The notes: generated by a model not told the origin, from the letters alone. A stretch of 64,000 bases of DNA from Siphonodentalium dalli (GCA_032622095.1 CP136063.1:209549934-209613933), one strand, 5' to 3'; numbered from the stretch's first letter, positions 47,418-59,785 are shown. Numbers and translations are program-made.

Positions 47418-48014
47418 CTGTGCATGTGCTGTCAAAGTGACAGTTCTGATAGATTGGTTGAATTCAATTTCAATGATTGGGAGGAACGTACTTCAAAGAT
47501 TGACAAGAAGAAGAAAGTATTTGTGAATAACTTAATTTTTATTTTTCTATTAGATCACCTATTTTGGCACCAGGAAACACTTTTTGCCCGTTGAAACTAC
47601 TCGAGTTTCCGATATAGCATTCGGTTTAATGTATGTCAAATCGTTTGGAATTTTCCGGATTTCGCCAAAATCATCAAATTTTTTGCATTGCATTGTCGCA
47701 AATAGTTCCCAACCAACAGATGTTCCTTCGGTTAATCCTCCATATACACTCAACGGTATAACTGTGATCCCTGACGTAATGCACACAGAAAACAAACTTT
47801 ATTTGTCCAAAATTGAAAAAATGGACAGACGATAAAATATCAGACCACGTGCTTTTTACCGGAAGTAAATATAACCGGTGCTCTTAAAAATGTGACCGGT
47901 GAACCAAAAATAAGTCCCTATCACTAGCGTATTCAGGGGATTTTTGTTTGTTTTGAGATTGCGATAAATAGTTTTGATGCAGCCATGAAGCGGACTGTTA
48001 GTGATGCGGGCGTT
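47418..48014. other. Intron spacer
   Basis: Open frames of about 80 codons on both strands (47559-47835) overlap each other and have no domain. No feature assigned. Confidence 0.5.
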
Positions 48015-49255
48015 AATTATACCCCCTTTATAAAGTGGGTTATACTGTTTTGCACCTATCCGTCCGTACATGCGTCTGTGTGTGCGACCGTACGTACGAC
48101 CGTCCGATGTCTGTTCGTGTCATAACTTGAACAGTAGTGCTCCGATCTCAATGTAATTAGGTATGGATTTTCACTACAATGAGGACATTAAATAGAGGGT
48201 TCCATCGTTTTGTTTCGATTTTCCATTCTAGAGTTATTCATCTTTGTTTATCTGGAAATGTTGGCTTTTGCATGGTATACCTGGTGTCAGTTCATGTTGT
48301 AACTTCAACAGTTTTGATGGGATCTCAATGAAATTTGGTATGGATGTTCACTACAATGAGGACATTAAATGGAGGGTTCCATCGTTTTGTTCGGATTTTC
48401 CATTCTAGAATTATTCATCTTTGTTTATCTGGAAATGTTGGCTTTTGCGTGGTATGCCTGGTGTCAGTTCATGTTGTAAATTCAACAGTTTTGATGGGAT
48501 CTCAATGAAATTTGGTATGGATGTTCACAACTATTAGGACATTAAATAGAGGGTTTCATCGTTTTGTTCGGATTTTCCATTCTAGAGTTATTCATTTTTT
48601 GATTATCTGGAAATGTTGGATTTTTGGTCCGTCTGGTGTCTGTGCTTGTCATAACTTGAACAGTAGTGCTCGGATCTCAATGAAATTTGGTATGGATGTT
48701 CACTACTGTGAGGGCACATGCAATAGAGGGGTCCATCATTTTTCTGATTTTCCATTCTAGAGTTATTCATCTTTGTTTATCAGGAAATGTTGGCTTTTTG
48801 GTATGTATGCATGGTGTCTGTTCATGTCATAACTTCAACAGTTGCACCGGGATCTCAATGGAATTTGGTATGGATGTTCACTACTATGAAGACATTAAAA
48901 AGAATCTTCCATCGTTTTGTTCGGATTTTCAATTCTAGAGTTATACATCTTCGATTATCTGGAAATGTTGGATTTTTGGTCCGTCTGGTGTCTGTTCGTG
49001 TCATAAATTGAACAGTAATGCTCGGATCTCAATGAAATTTGGTATGGATGTTCACCATTATGAGGACATGTAATGGCACATTCAACTATTTGTCTTGTTT
49101 TTTGTTGTTTTTTTTTATAGTTATTCATCTTTGTTTATATGAAAATGCTGATTTTTGGGTCCATCTGTCTGAGTACAGCAGTCATATTTTATATGATACC
49201 CACACTAGGCGGTATGTAACAAGGGAGTATGCACCGGACGACAGTCCATCTCTTG
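48015..49255 (+). repeat. Tandem-array element E (~176-bp monomers)
   Basis: Head hairpin ataccccctttataaagtgg, then ccgtacgtacgaccgtccg. Six monomers are anchored on cataacttgaacagtagtgc at about 48123, 48300, 48476, 48652, 48830 and 49004, spaced 174-178 bp, each with aaatttggtatggatgttca. The end is gacagtccatctcttgttttt. Tandem frames inside it are repeat-driven. Confidence 0.85.
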
Positions 49256-50029
49256 TTTTTAATGGCCTAACTTTAAAAGATTATGCAATATATTAATTAA
49301 AAAATAATATAATATATACTACTTGTATTGTTAATAAACAAATAAAAAATAGAAGGTCTCTTCTCACTAGGGCCCAGGGAAACTTCGAGTATTCTATATC
49401 GTAGTGAAGCTTCCGATTCTTATGGATTCAAAATTTTGAATGGTGGGGTCAAACTGACAACCAAAATAATTACCAATGGGCTCACTTCAGTAAAATACAC
49501 AATCAGAAGAAGATACATGAGGCCAAAATAAAAATAAAAAACATCCATGTTTCCGGTTTGTCTTGCTTCTCAATTGCATACATGGCTTTTTCATTTATTT
49601 ACCTCCTTGATTTACCTTCTTGTTTATATTTTCCCCACCATGCAAGAGCCCTGCATGGTAGTACTTGTATAGTTGGTTAGGCATGGACTAGCATAATGAG
49701 AAAGAATAGGGCTTCAGTAACCACTGCTTGAGATAAAAGTCTCTCTTAAAGTGGAGCAGAGAAATACATAAATGATCATCATTGTCTGAGTTTGTGCCTC
49801 TGTTGCGTCATGATGTGAGCTTCTGCTTAAAGTGACGTGAAACACCAATTAGGAAAACAAACCACCATTCGAGAAATTCAAATGGCTGATTCAGTGGAGC
49901 ATAGACATAAATGATTGACATTGCCTGATTGTGTAGGTCATGTTATGAGCTTCCACTTAAAGTGACGTTAACTACATGTAGCTGCTATATAAGTACTTTT
50001 CTTGGTTGAAACCTTGGATATGGTCAATT
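49256..50029. other. Intron spacer with weak duplication
   Basis: ttaaagtgacgtgaaac (about 49827) and ttaaagtgacgttaac (about 49956) sit in two related ~130-bp blocks. Otherwise AT-rich. Confidence 0.5.
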
Positions 50030-50851
50030 CATGGCCATCACCTATGCAGCCATTGAAATAATTTCCGAGTGATGGGCATTAGTTCGCAATAATAATTTAA
50101 TGGGCATTAAATGTGGTCATTTGATGGCCACTACCTGTGCAGCCATTGAAATCATGGCCATTAATATTACAACAGTTGTGAGTGATGGGCATTAATTTGC
50201 AATAATAATGTAATGGGCATTAAATGTGGTTAGTTGATGGCCATTACCTATGAGGCCATCAAGATCATGGGCATTAATTTCGTGACAATTGTACTTGGCA
50301 TTAAAAGTATACCAAATCATTGCCATTAAATTCAGTCAATACAAATTTTAATGGGGTTTAATGGGCATTAGAAAAATAGAATGTGTGTTTAATGGCCAAT
50401 TCAATGTTTATAATGGTGAACTGGCCATTAAATCTTTAATATTAATGGTGTTTTAATGGGTTCAGTGGAGCCCCATTAAAATTGTTGTTACAACAATTAA
50501 TGGTATAAACTAATGGTTTTGGACAATTTAATGGTATTTTAATGGGATTTTCATGGCATTTTAATGGAATGCATGTACAGTAGTGTTATCTGTGCAGTGG
50601 GATATTTCTAGTGGCATTGAACACTGTCTGTTCTTTGATATGATAACATATGATACCAGAAGATATCATAGATTTGCAGAAAGATTTTGCTATATGTCCT
50701 AAAGGTTCGTTTCACAAAGTGAATTTCATGTTGGCAAGTTTTGACCAGCTCTGGGGGGGGGGGGCTGAAAATAGCCCCCCTGGAATCATTTTGCAAGGGC
50801 TGTAGGAGGGCTATCAAATAGTCCTCCTCAGATTTCCAGGCCTGCTTCTGG
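50030..50851 (-). repeat. CCATTAAA-rich element, copy 2 (inverted)
   Basis: Mirror of 40853-41510: attaatggcc/taatgggc-rich body, then cagtagtgtta, then aggagggctatcaaatag and ccaggcctgc. It also carries a 12-base G run (50753-50764). Confidence 0.75.
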
Positions 50852-51254
50852 TAAAATCAACGAATAATACTGAACGAATATCAATGCACGATGGAACTAC
50901 CTGTATAAACAAAAGATAGAAAAGACTTGTTTAAACTGAAATTATGTTATTATTTCATGATTAGAAAGTCATATAATTGTTATTTGTGATATTAAATTGG
51001 TATCCGGCCATAATTATTTGTCGCTTTTAGTGATAATTTGTGGATTTTCTTTAGCGGAAGACTAATTTCTCGCCATTTAAAAGTGGTTCATTGGCTATCA
51101 GCTGGAGAACAACAACAATCAAATTTTCAACTGAAATTTTGTGTATGCTTCAGTGTATGCTTTGTGAGAAATTATTTGGCATTAATTAAGGAATATATTA
51201 ATACTTTAAAAATAATTATCGACATGGTTAAAGCATATAAAAAAAAAATTCTTA

Positions 51255-51410
51255 TGTTGTTTTGAGTAAATCCCGTATTTCATTCGTGACTAGTAGTGGA
51301 AATATCAATTTTCAACTCGTAACCTTTGGTTATATTTCCACTGCTAGTCACTCATGAAATAATTATGGTATTTACTCAAAAACCATAGGTTTCCTCTATT
51401 TATTATATGC
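51255..51410. repeat. Foldback element (gagtaaat...)
   Basis: ttgagtaaatcccgtatttc is inverted as tgaaataattatggtatttactcaa. Inner blocks actagtagtggaaatat/atatttccactgctagt are also inverted. The following cctctatttattatatgctt is shared with the flank of 40551-40731. Confidence 0.78.
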
Positions 51411-51489
51411 TTGCCTATAAAATAGCAGAAAGTGACCGAAACATAGATCGTCATACGTATTCCTTACAAGCCACAGTGAAATACAAATT

Positions 51490-51571
51490 TTGTCATTTCA
51501 CTGTAGTTTTTGTTATTTCACTGTAGCTTTTGTTATTTCACTGTATCTTTTGTTATTTCGCTGTAGCTTTT
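51490..51571 (+). repeat. 24-bp minisatellite
   Basis: ttgttatttcactgtagctt is repeated four times with single changes. Confidence 0.85.
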
Positions 51572-51664
51572 TAGGAATTTGATCCAACCAGTTTGTTCTT
51601 TTCTGAGTTTTGTTCAATTAAAGGTGAAAATGCCACATAATTTATCATGAGCATTAATAAAAAG

Positions 51665-51795
51665 AATACCTACAATTTTTTGTTTGGATACCTGAAGCAT
51701 CTCATTCGTGTCTGTAGCCGCTCGTGAAAATTTTATATTTCTTTCCAGACGCTAATGAGATATTTTGGTATTCAAACAAAAACTGTAGGTATTCT
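51665..51795. repeat. Foldback element (agaatacctacaatttt...)
   Basis: agaatacctacaattttttg at the left is inverted as aaaaactgtaggtattct at the right. Inner arms include tctcattcgtgtctg/agacgctaatgaga. Confidence 0.78.
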
Positions 51796-51814
51796 CTATA
51801 TCTGTTTGTATAAA

Positions 51815-52435
51815 AAGTATGATTTTGGCAAGAAAGACCATGTGGCCAACAGGTGGTGGAAAAAACCCATGGCGTGTGCACAGACAGGGGTTGAACATGA
51901 ATTTGAGATATTTTGAGCAATCGTCGGGGATGTAGAACGATATTGAAAATCAATCATCTGTTAATCGTTAGATATATTTCTGTCGGAAAATTATGAATTT
52001 AAATGGGAATATATAATCATGTGCCATGGAAATTAACTTTGGTAAATAGTCCTATTGGCAATTTCATAAAAGGTTGTTCTGTTTTCAGGTGTAGATTGAT
52101 CTGATATTACCATGATATCTATATCAGTGACCATGGTTGTCTTCTGTTCATAGATGATAAATTCAGTGAAATTTCTCAATATTTATGGAAATAACATATG
52201 ATCAGGTGTAACGCAGTGTGATTTTCAAATTATGGCAGTATTTTTATAGCCCAGATACAACCAACCACCCGGACTATTCTATGCTGCAAGGAAATGGGGG
52301 GGGGGCAGGGGAATTGGGGTTTGCGCATGGAATTTCAAAATTTGCATACGACGGCAAAACCATACTTGACCCATCCTACCCTAGGTTGTATGGAATTGGA
52401 CCCTACATTTTAACCCTAACGGAACCCTGATAATG
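51815..52435 (+). repeat. Dispersed repeat, copy 3
   Basis: Collinear with 27060-27700 at roughly 75% by eye. Contains a 10-base G run (52296-52305) absent from the first copy. Confidence 0.75.
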
Positions 52436-52649
52436 ACTACATATAATTAATATATATGTGTTGTATTATTTGATGGCAATTTGGACATAAATATAACAAA
52501 ATAACTGAGTTTAATTATATTATTTGCTACTTCGTTCAAAACACCATGACGGACTGTTACACATGACTTTAATCAAAAGCTCCACTTTGCATACCAGTGA
52601 ATACATTTATAAACTACCATGCATGTGGTATGATTTTGGATCTTTTCAG

Positions 52650-52721
52650 ATGTCGACTTGGAAGATGATTGTATCACACCTATGTCCCAGGAACCAGAAC
52701 AGAGTGAAACACTGAAGGCTG
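52650..52721 (+). CDS. Exon E7: short acidic exon
   Basis: A 72-bp exon between the acceptor GGATCTTTTCAG and the donor GGCTG/GTAAAT, phase 1 at both ends. The peptide is DVDLEDDCITPMSQEPEQ then SETLKAG. The acidic, disordered character continues that of E6. No domain. It is supported mainly by splice sites, phase and composition. Confidence 0.6.
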
Positions 52722-52968
52722 GTAAATTTTCTCGCATCAGCATGCTCTCAATAAAGGCACTCATAATCAAATTGCAGAAATAGTCACTTTTCAATAACTT
52801 TGTTGGCCATATATATGTATATGTTATGTCAGGACATTCGATGCTTTAGGCAGTGCCGGAGATGAATTGTCAATTGGCTGTGAGCTGCATTGACTCTCCT
52901 AATTTGAAGCTGTTTAATTAAATTAATTACTATTTATGTTAGCTAAAAAACATTCATTGTCTACTAAC

Positions 52969-53292
52969 TACAGGTGCCACGATTATTGATTTTGATAATC
53001 GATAATCGGTTGTCAATAATCGATTATAATAGATTAATCATACCTAATATTAATAACATCAGTGGAAGTATTCCGAAATATGGCCTATTGGCTGGGTTCT
53101 GGTTAACTGCGATCAAGGATGTTAACCCCTCGGTTGTAGATTAAACTGTGTAAAACAAACACTGTATTCAATAATACCCGGCATTTTCTGACGTCCGAAA
53201 TATATAACGCATTTAATTGACAATGGAAATGGTAATCGATTATCGGCTTTATCAACAGTTCATCGATTATACGATTAATCGTTGCACCCCTA
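52969..53292. mobile_element. hAT-like MITE, 8-bp TSD ctactaac (deleted relative)
   Basis: It starts TACAGGTGCCACGATTATTG and ends CGTTGCACCCCTA, with exact ctactaac at 52961-52968 and 53293-53300. It is an internally deleted, inverted relative of 22682-23812, sharing ataatcgattaccatttcc-type text and ctaatattaataacatcagt. Confidence 0.9.
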
Positions 53293-53354
53293 CTACTAAC
53301 TAGTCAGTTTACTGAAAATCAGATTCGAATATTAAGAGTCATACTAGCTCAGAG

Positions 53355-53620
53355 TAATTATACCCCCACTTTCGAAGAAAATGGGGGGTATACTGGATTG
53401 ACTGCGTCCGTCCGTCCGTCACGCTTTCTCCCTCCGTGTGTCGTTCCGTCTGTCCGTCCGACCTCATAACTCGAACAATTATGAACCGATTTAAATAATT
53501 TTTTGTATGCAATCTCGTTAGGACTGCCTCTACGCATGACTTATTTTGACTTAGAAAATTCTGTCCGACTTAATAACTTTAACAAATATGAACCGATTTC
53601 AATAATTTTTGTTTCTTCCT
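53355..53620 (+). repeat. Tandem-array element C, truncated copy
   Basis: It has the same head as 19303-20393 (tatacccccactttcgaaga then (TCCG)n), one full anchor (ataactcgaacaattatgaa) and part of a second. The 3' end is missing. Confidence 0.8.
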
Positions 53621-54794
53621 GAAAATCTAGTTCCAAATGTGGAAAGGTATGATGTGAATTGCCTATGTTACCTTCAGACCACTCAGGTAGTAATACACGA
53701 TTTCTAGTCATTTTCACCATTTTGAGGGGGGTACTGTACTACAACCTTCTGCCGCACCATGGTCATTGATAAACAGCACATGAGTGCTTTGTTACAAGAT
53801 ACAGAAATGGTCAGAGTATTATCTCTGTATTTTGACAGGAATTGTCTCATCAGAAGTTGAATTATCTCCCTTAGACTGACTTAGAAAAATCTTCAGTTTA
53901 ACCATTGTTTGGCCAAAATTGGCCATCTTCAGTCACATAGCTAACCATGACAGAGCAATTGTCAGTCTATAATCACCTTTTGAGCTGATAGAACCTAGAT
54001 ATATGTAAGATATATTAAAAAATTTAAAAAAAGTTATCATATAAATTTAGAAATTTTGTCTTCGAAGTGCAGACGACTGTTTTCAAGGGAGAGAAATCGA
54101 GCTCTTTTCCAGTGGAGTACCATACAGAGCTGGCTGACATCAGATTCCAAAAACATACTTCTTATTCAAACATCATCCCATTTTGTATATTATGGTACCT
54201 TTATAAAATAATTAAACCATCAAACCATTACTTCCAGACATAACAGAAACCAAACTGACAGTTATAGCCCTTATATGCTTAAAATCTATTTTTCAGCTCT
54301 CCTAGAAACCCATGAAATCGTGTATTGCTACCTCAGGCTCTTTTGGATGCTCCAAACACCTGGTTTTTGAATAGGTAGAAATTTCTTTTCCATATTCCCA
54401 TTTGTTAATTTGTCTATTTGCCAATAACCTACGTCTTTATATTGATGCCGCACAAAGACAAACTAAACTCAAGTTCCGAATGTGGAAAGGTATGATGTAA
54501 ATTGCCTTCGGTTTCTTCGGACCATGGTCCACTCAGGCTCTATGGGATGCTCCAGGCACCTGGTTTCTGACCATTTTGAATTTGTTGTACTCATCAACCT
54601 CAAAACCACTTGATTCCCCACCATGCTATTCAGTGGTGGGAAATGTTCAGATAACAACATCAGCAAATGACCTATGGTCGTATGTTGAACTTATTAACTG
54701 AACATTTCCTTGGGGATAACTATTCAGAAATCAGTATTTTAATAGTATAGAAAGTCTTAAAGATACCATAGTCTGCTATTTTTGGTAATTGCAG
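53621..54794. other. Intron with diverged direct repeats
   Basis: aatgtggaaaggtatgatgt occurs at about 53637 and 54479, and ggatgctccaggcacctggt-like text at about 54346 and 54547. A possible small exon (acceptor TATTTTTCAG at about 54296, frame ALLETHEI, weak donor GTGTAT) would repair the E7/E8 phase, but the evidence is thin. Confidence 0.45.
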
Positions 54795-54840
54795 GATGAT
54801 GTAATTTCGTCAACAACAGATGATACAGTGCGAATGGAAG
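54795..54840 (+). CDS. Exon E8 (tentative): short acidic exon
   Basis: The 46-bp frame DDVISSTTDDTVRMEG lies between the acceptor GGTAATTGCAG and the donor GAAG/GTAAGA. It starts in phase 0, while E7 ends in phase 1; joined directly they give a stop at once. It ends in phase 1, which fits E9. Either a small exon between E7 and E8 is missing or E8 is not real. Confidence 0.45.
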
Positions 54841-55083
54841 GTAAGAATAATGGTACTAGTACATCAATTGAGACAAGGATTGTTTTCGGCAACAACATGG
54901 GCCGAAAATGGACCCCCTTGCCAATGTTGGATTTTTCCCAATTTCTGACCCCGAACTTCCAAGTTTGCAGAAAGTGTGATGTTTCCTGAACAAAAGACAG
55001 GGTTTCCCCTTATATTTATGAATATGTTCAAATCATCTTGCTCCATTCACATAAACTAGTAATAAATAATCTAAGAAATACAT

Positions 55084-55325
55084 TAACCCTTCCATGACTG
55101 GAGCTTCCTGAAATTTTTCGAAAAGCCTGTGCCAATGTATTCTCTTATATATGCGAGTCTCCCATAGGGAGCCTCCGTATATAAGAGAATTACATTGGCC
55201 TAACAATATTTACCTTGACCTTGTAAGCCAGTGTATTCTCTTATGTATATTCCACATATATAAGAGAATGCACTGGCACAGGATCTTTAATGCTGCACCA
55301 ACTCAGCTCCCGTCATGAAAGGAAT
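55084..55325. mobile_element. Hairpin element related to the TTAA MITE
   Basis: TTAACCCTTCCATGAC at the left and GTCATGAAAGGAATA at the right are roughly inverted. Between them are two hairpins built from gtgccaatgtattctcttat and its inverse, as in the MITE at 33543-33934, but diverged. Confidence 0.65.
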
Positions 55326-56422
55326 AAATAGTTTTATTTCACTCAGTTTCACAATGAAAATGATGGTTTCTATATTCACTATATATTCCCTTTTATAAGC
55401 TGGTTTCTACATTCACTATATATTTCCAAGTATAAGCCGCTATGGTGAAATATTTGCCAACGGAAAGGGCCCGGGACCCTTTCCCAAAAGTTGTAGAAAA
55501 ATCCCTGAGGTAATACAAATTATCAGACTTATTTTTAAGGTCTATTTCATGGGCCCTGGAAGCTACGTGACTAATGTATTCTCTAACCATTATTTCAGAC
55601 TCTATTTATTATAAGATCCTCCCCTTATTTCATTCAATGAACCCATTCTATAAATTGTGATATGCAACGTTCGTTGCTCAACATGAAATAGTATCAGGTG
55701 ACCTTTGACTTATTTCTGTTTACATTCCATGTGCTATGTCTCAAAATACTATGGCTTTCAATATTTTTCCAACAAACTACAATGAATGAAGAGCTTGAAA
55801 AGTTATTTGATAAATATACACCATTAAATACACCAAAGAGTCTTTCTTTATCTGGGACTACTTTCCTTTTTCTTTATCATTCTACTCATTGCTCAGCAGC
55901 AAAACAATTACTTGAGCTACAGTGTCATTGACACTTTCATTGAATATGCACTGTGGGGGTTTGCCAGTTCTGGCTGTGCAGCCTCGTGTTTAACTCTGAA
56001 CTTTCACACATATTGTGATATTGTTATTCTTGAGTTGTCCATTTCTATCACTTCACAATAAGTCTTTCCAAGAACATGCATTTTTATCACCAGAATTGAG
56101 AAGAGAGATAACCTTGAAAATCATATATCAAACACAATAATTGTCAACTACAACAATAACATAATACAATTTATCCACCACTCACTACCTCTATTGCCTA
56201 CATAAAGCCTGCCTAATAAACGTTATGTTTATTACGTCAATGTAGCTTAATTAGGTCAACGTAGCTTTATTAGGTTAGTACTACTTTCATGACGTAATTG
56301 CATATGCAAATTGCGCAGGTAACTAGGGACGTCAGCCGACATAAATGACGTCATTGTGATTTTGGGATGTTTTTATCGTCCATAATTCACCGCAATTGAT
56401 ACAAAATTTGTAAATGCATATG
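55326..56422. other. Intron spacer before the DIRS element
   Basis: AT-rich. Short direct repeats at 56232-56275 (acgtcaatgtagcttaatta). No gene recognised. Confidence 0.5.
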
Positions 56423-56725
56423 TGTATCTCCGTCAAAGTTATCTTGCCCACTAAACTATATGGTATATCCCTATTCTTATTTCTCGCAGTAGAAGGGTTA
56501 AAAAAACCCGCAGTTACTCTCTGGTACGTTTTCTTGAAAACGGTACGAAAATTCTCAAGTACGTTTTTTTAAATCGGTACGCAAATCTTAAGGTATGAAT
56601 ATCCAAGGGGAATTCCTATAATGACGTAGTAAGTCTATCTTTAGTATTACCTGGAACACGTGATCCATCTTCGTTATAAAGGACGAGATTGCCAGGTAAG
56701 ACATTCTTTTTCCCTATGAGGACAT
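56423..56725 (-). repeat. DIRS inverted terminal repeat (3' side)
   Basis: Reverse-complements the right terminal repeat with scattered mismatches. Includes cattcttttttccctatg-like text at its inner edge and gggttaaaaaaacccgcag. Confidence 0.9.
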
Positions 56726-56772
56726 TCCTCGTGAGCGGGGTGGGTGTCGAAACACTGGGAGGGAGCTCAGGG

Positions 56773-56880
56773 TTTAGTGGGCAAGATACTTCTAGGAGAT
56801 ATATATTTTACTTATTTTTTAGGAAAATATTGTATCTCCGTCAAAGTTATCTTGCCCACTAAACTATATGGTATAATCTA
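56773..56880 (-). repeat. DIRS internal complementary region
   Basis: Reads gtttagtgggcaagatactt ... aaaatattg directly followed by tatctccgtcaaagttatct. The first half repeats 62455-62514 and the second repeats 56424-56470, so the two outer ends are represented head to tail. Confidence 0.9.
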
Positions 56881-57019
56881 GAATTTTCTGGCAGGTGGAG
56901 GCCACGAGGAAAGATAAAAAAAAACCCTGTTGACCACAATCAATGAAGTTGATTAATCGTATAAAATACAGATACACAATGCTAGAGATAAAACTATGTA
57001 CATCGATAACACTCTATGA

Positions 57020-57415
57020 CTATGACACAACCTGTTGGGCAGCGACCAGAGGGCCCAAGCGAAACAGATTATCTGATTGTGATTGCAGATCCCGCAAATA
57101 AAATTGAGAGAATGTGGAGGGATGAGACCAATAAGCCGCAGTCATTATATCTCTTAAAGCGACTGACGTGCGGAATGCCCAAGATGAAGAGATGGCGCGC
57201 ACTTCATGTGCATGAACATGGAAAGACCGAAGGTGCAAAGGATCAATTTGATCATATGCCATTGTGATAACAGACTTGATCCATCTAGCAATAGAACGAA
57301 CTGAGATATCGTCCCTTGAAATTTGTAGAGGCAGAAAGAGCCGGAGACGTCCCCTTCTGCGTTGCTTAGATCTAGCAATGTACTGCCGAAGTACTCTAAC
57401 TGGGCAAAGAGATGT

Positions 57416-57447
<32 letters not shown>

Positions 57448-59785
57448 TTGGCAGTGCCGGAATGTGAATTGCGGCAGGAAATGACGAAGGAATCTGATTT
57501 TTGGCCAGAAACCCAGTGTTGGTGAGAAGCTCTGCCGAGGTACGAGACACCTTACAACAGGAAGGATCGACCGACTCTCCTGGCAGATGCAAAAGCCAAA
57601 AGGAAAACTGTCTTGTAAGTCAGATGCATAAAAGAATAGGCTCGAAAGGAGGTCCCTGTAAATAGGTTAAAACCAACCCCAGATTCCATTGAGGAGCTAA
57701 CGTCCTGGTACGGGGTCTAGCGAGACTGAAAGAGGCCACCAGGTCCGATAGAGCACGACACCCACTAATCCATTTGATGCCCTTATAGAGAAAGGTTTTA
57801 GAGAGCATAGCCCTATACCCCTTGATCGTGATGGGCGAGAGTTTCTTCTCCTCAAATAAAAATAGAAGGAAAGCCGCCAAACCACGGCGGGAAGGACAGG
57901 CATAATCATATCCCGCCGACCCGCACCATTGTAAATATAGCGACCATTTAGCCTGATAGGTTCTTATGGTGGAGGAGCGCCGAGCTCGGCACATGTGGTC
58001 CACAAGACGTCGGCTGAAACCACGCTTCTGGAGACAGGACCGGACAAACGAAATGCGTGTAACTTTAGGGCCGCTGGGCATGGGTGGAACACCGGCGGAC
58101 TGCCCTGACTGAGCAGGCAGGAAAGAGGAGGCAGAGCCATTGGAGGAGATTGAAGAAGTGGTAACAGGAGATTGGACCACGATTTTCGGGAATCGAGGGG
58201 AGCCACCAGTAGAATGTGGCAGTCTGACGACTGGATCTTCCGGAGAACATGAGGCACTATGGCTGAGGGAGGGAAGGCATATCCCACCAGGCCGTCCCAC
58301 GATATTGAGAGGGCATCCACTGCCGCTGCCGCTGGATCGGGGCACGGGGAGACATAACGAGGAAGCTTGTGGTTCAACCTTGTCGCAAACAGGTCGATGG
58401 ATGGACGACCCCACAGGCAACACAAGGAGTGGAAGACTCCCGGATGGAGCTCCCATTCGGTCGAGATGACTGAGCCCTGACGAGACAGCTGGTCCGCCAA
58501 CACGTTGAGACGGCCGGGAATATGCCGGACTGACAGAAGAATGTCGTTCTTCATACACAGGGTGAACAACAATTGAGTTAGTAAGCAAAGCTGAGGAGAC
58601 CGGGTGCCCCCGTGGCGACGAAGGTAGCTTACCACAGTGCTGTTGTCCGAGAGAATGAGGATAGACTGGTGAGCCAAGTCGTACTGCCAGTGGTGAAGAG
58701 AAAATAAAACTGCCAACATCTCCTTCACATTGATGTGAGACGGGAGAATTGACGGAGACCATTGACCCGCTACTGTGTCGGAGTTCGGGAGAAGAACCCC
58801 CCCCCCCAACCGATTACACTGGAATCGGTGGATAGAGTGAAGGTCGGAGGAGGTGAAGTCAACTGGACCCCCGACGTGAGCCATGGAACGTCTGCCCAAC
58901 GATGCAGAAACTGTGTCAACAAAGGAGTAATCGGAATGAGACTCTGGAATGAGTGTTCTGATGCCTTCCATCGAGCTTGTAGAAACATCTGTAAGGGCCG
59001 TAAATGGAGTCGACCACACTGAATCAAATCTGCTGCCGCATTGGCTAATCCCAGAAGCCGCAGAAAGGTACGAGCCGTGATCAACTTCTGGCGGCAAATG
59101 AACAACACCTCTTGACGAAGAGCCACTGCTCGAGACAAAGGAAGCTGTACACGATTTGCAAACGTTTGGAAATGCATCCCCAGATGAAGGAACTCCTGTG
59201 ACGGGATGAGTGAAGACTTCTCTTTGTTCACTAAGAAGCCCAACTGGTCCAAAAGGGACAGAAAAACATCCCTGTCGTGAGCTAAAACCACTGGGTTGAG
59301 ATGAGTCAGATACATGTCGTCTATATAGCCCATTGACGTGACTGTAGACCGCTGACGGAAAAAAGCGAGGACAGCCGCCATAACCCGAAAAACGCCCACG
59401 GGCTCAGATTGAGACCGAAAGCGAGGGTTCGGAACTGATAGATTACGTTGCCATACTGGAACCGTAGATAACGTCGTGACGCCCTGTGAAGCCGAACATG
59501 AAAGTACGCATCCTGAAGGTCGATACTGACCCCATAGCTCTGGGGAGAGGTAGCCGCACGAACGGTAACCTGTGTGTCCATACGAAACCGGGGAGGATCG
59601 ATATAACCATTCAGAGTAGAGAGGTCGATCACGGGACAAAATTTTCCCGAACTCTTTGGAACTAGAAAGAGTCTTGAGTAAAAACCTGGTGTCTGACAAT
59701 CTTGAACGATTTCTACAGCCTGTTTGTGGAGAAGACTTTGGATCTCGGCCTCCAATGCCGCGGCCTTTAGTGGGTCCCGAGGCAC
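57020..59785 (-). pseudogene. DIRS RT, RNase H and tyrosine recombinase, frameshifted
   Basis: RT motifs occupy 59785-59321 and beyond: FLVPKSSGKFCPVIDLSTLN, GVSIDLQDAYFHV, FRTLAFGLNLSP, then the catalytic YIDD in MGYIDDMYLTH after a frame change near 59385. RNase H follows: FTLSTDSSVIGWGG (D), LILSDNSTVVSYL (D), RHIPGRLNVLADQLSR (D). Next comes the DIRS-type linker with WGRPSIDLFATRLNHKLP. The recombinase (about 58030-57020) has the N-terminal STIRTYQAKWSLY region and the C-terminal HEVR and FSQFYLRD, giving the H-x-x-R and Y of the family. At least four frame changes (near 59385, 58800, 58030 and 57580-57610) and a stop near 57610 break the frame, some at homopolymers, so it is inactive unless these are sequence errors. 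Confidence 0.88.
57418..57447. repeat. 30-base C run inside the recombinase
   Basis: An uninterrupted C run (G on the coding strand) between IPALPR and DTSLCPVRVLRQY of the recombinase. Ten glycine-type codons replace what is normally a short linker; the frame is kept across it. Confidence 0.85.

Noticed and set aside
47559-47835. Paired ~80-codon frames on opposite strands
   Set aside because: They overlap each other, lack domains and have no splice or repeat support.
57016-57467. Plus-strand frames over the DIRS recombinase
   Set aside because: They are shadows of the minus-strand recombinase, whose H-x-x-R and Y motifs are clear.
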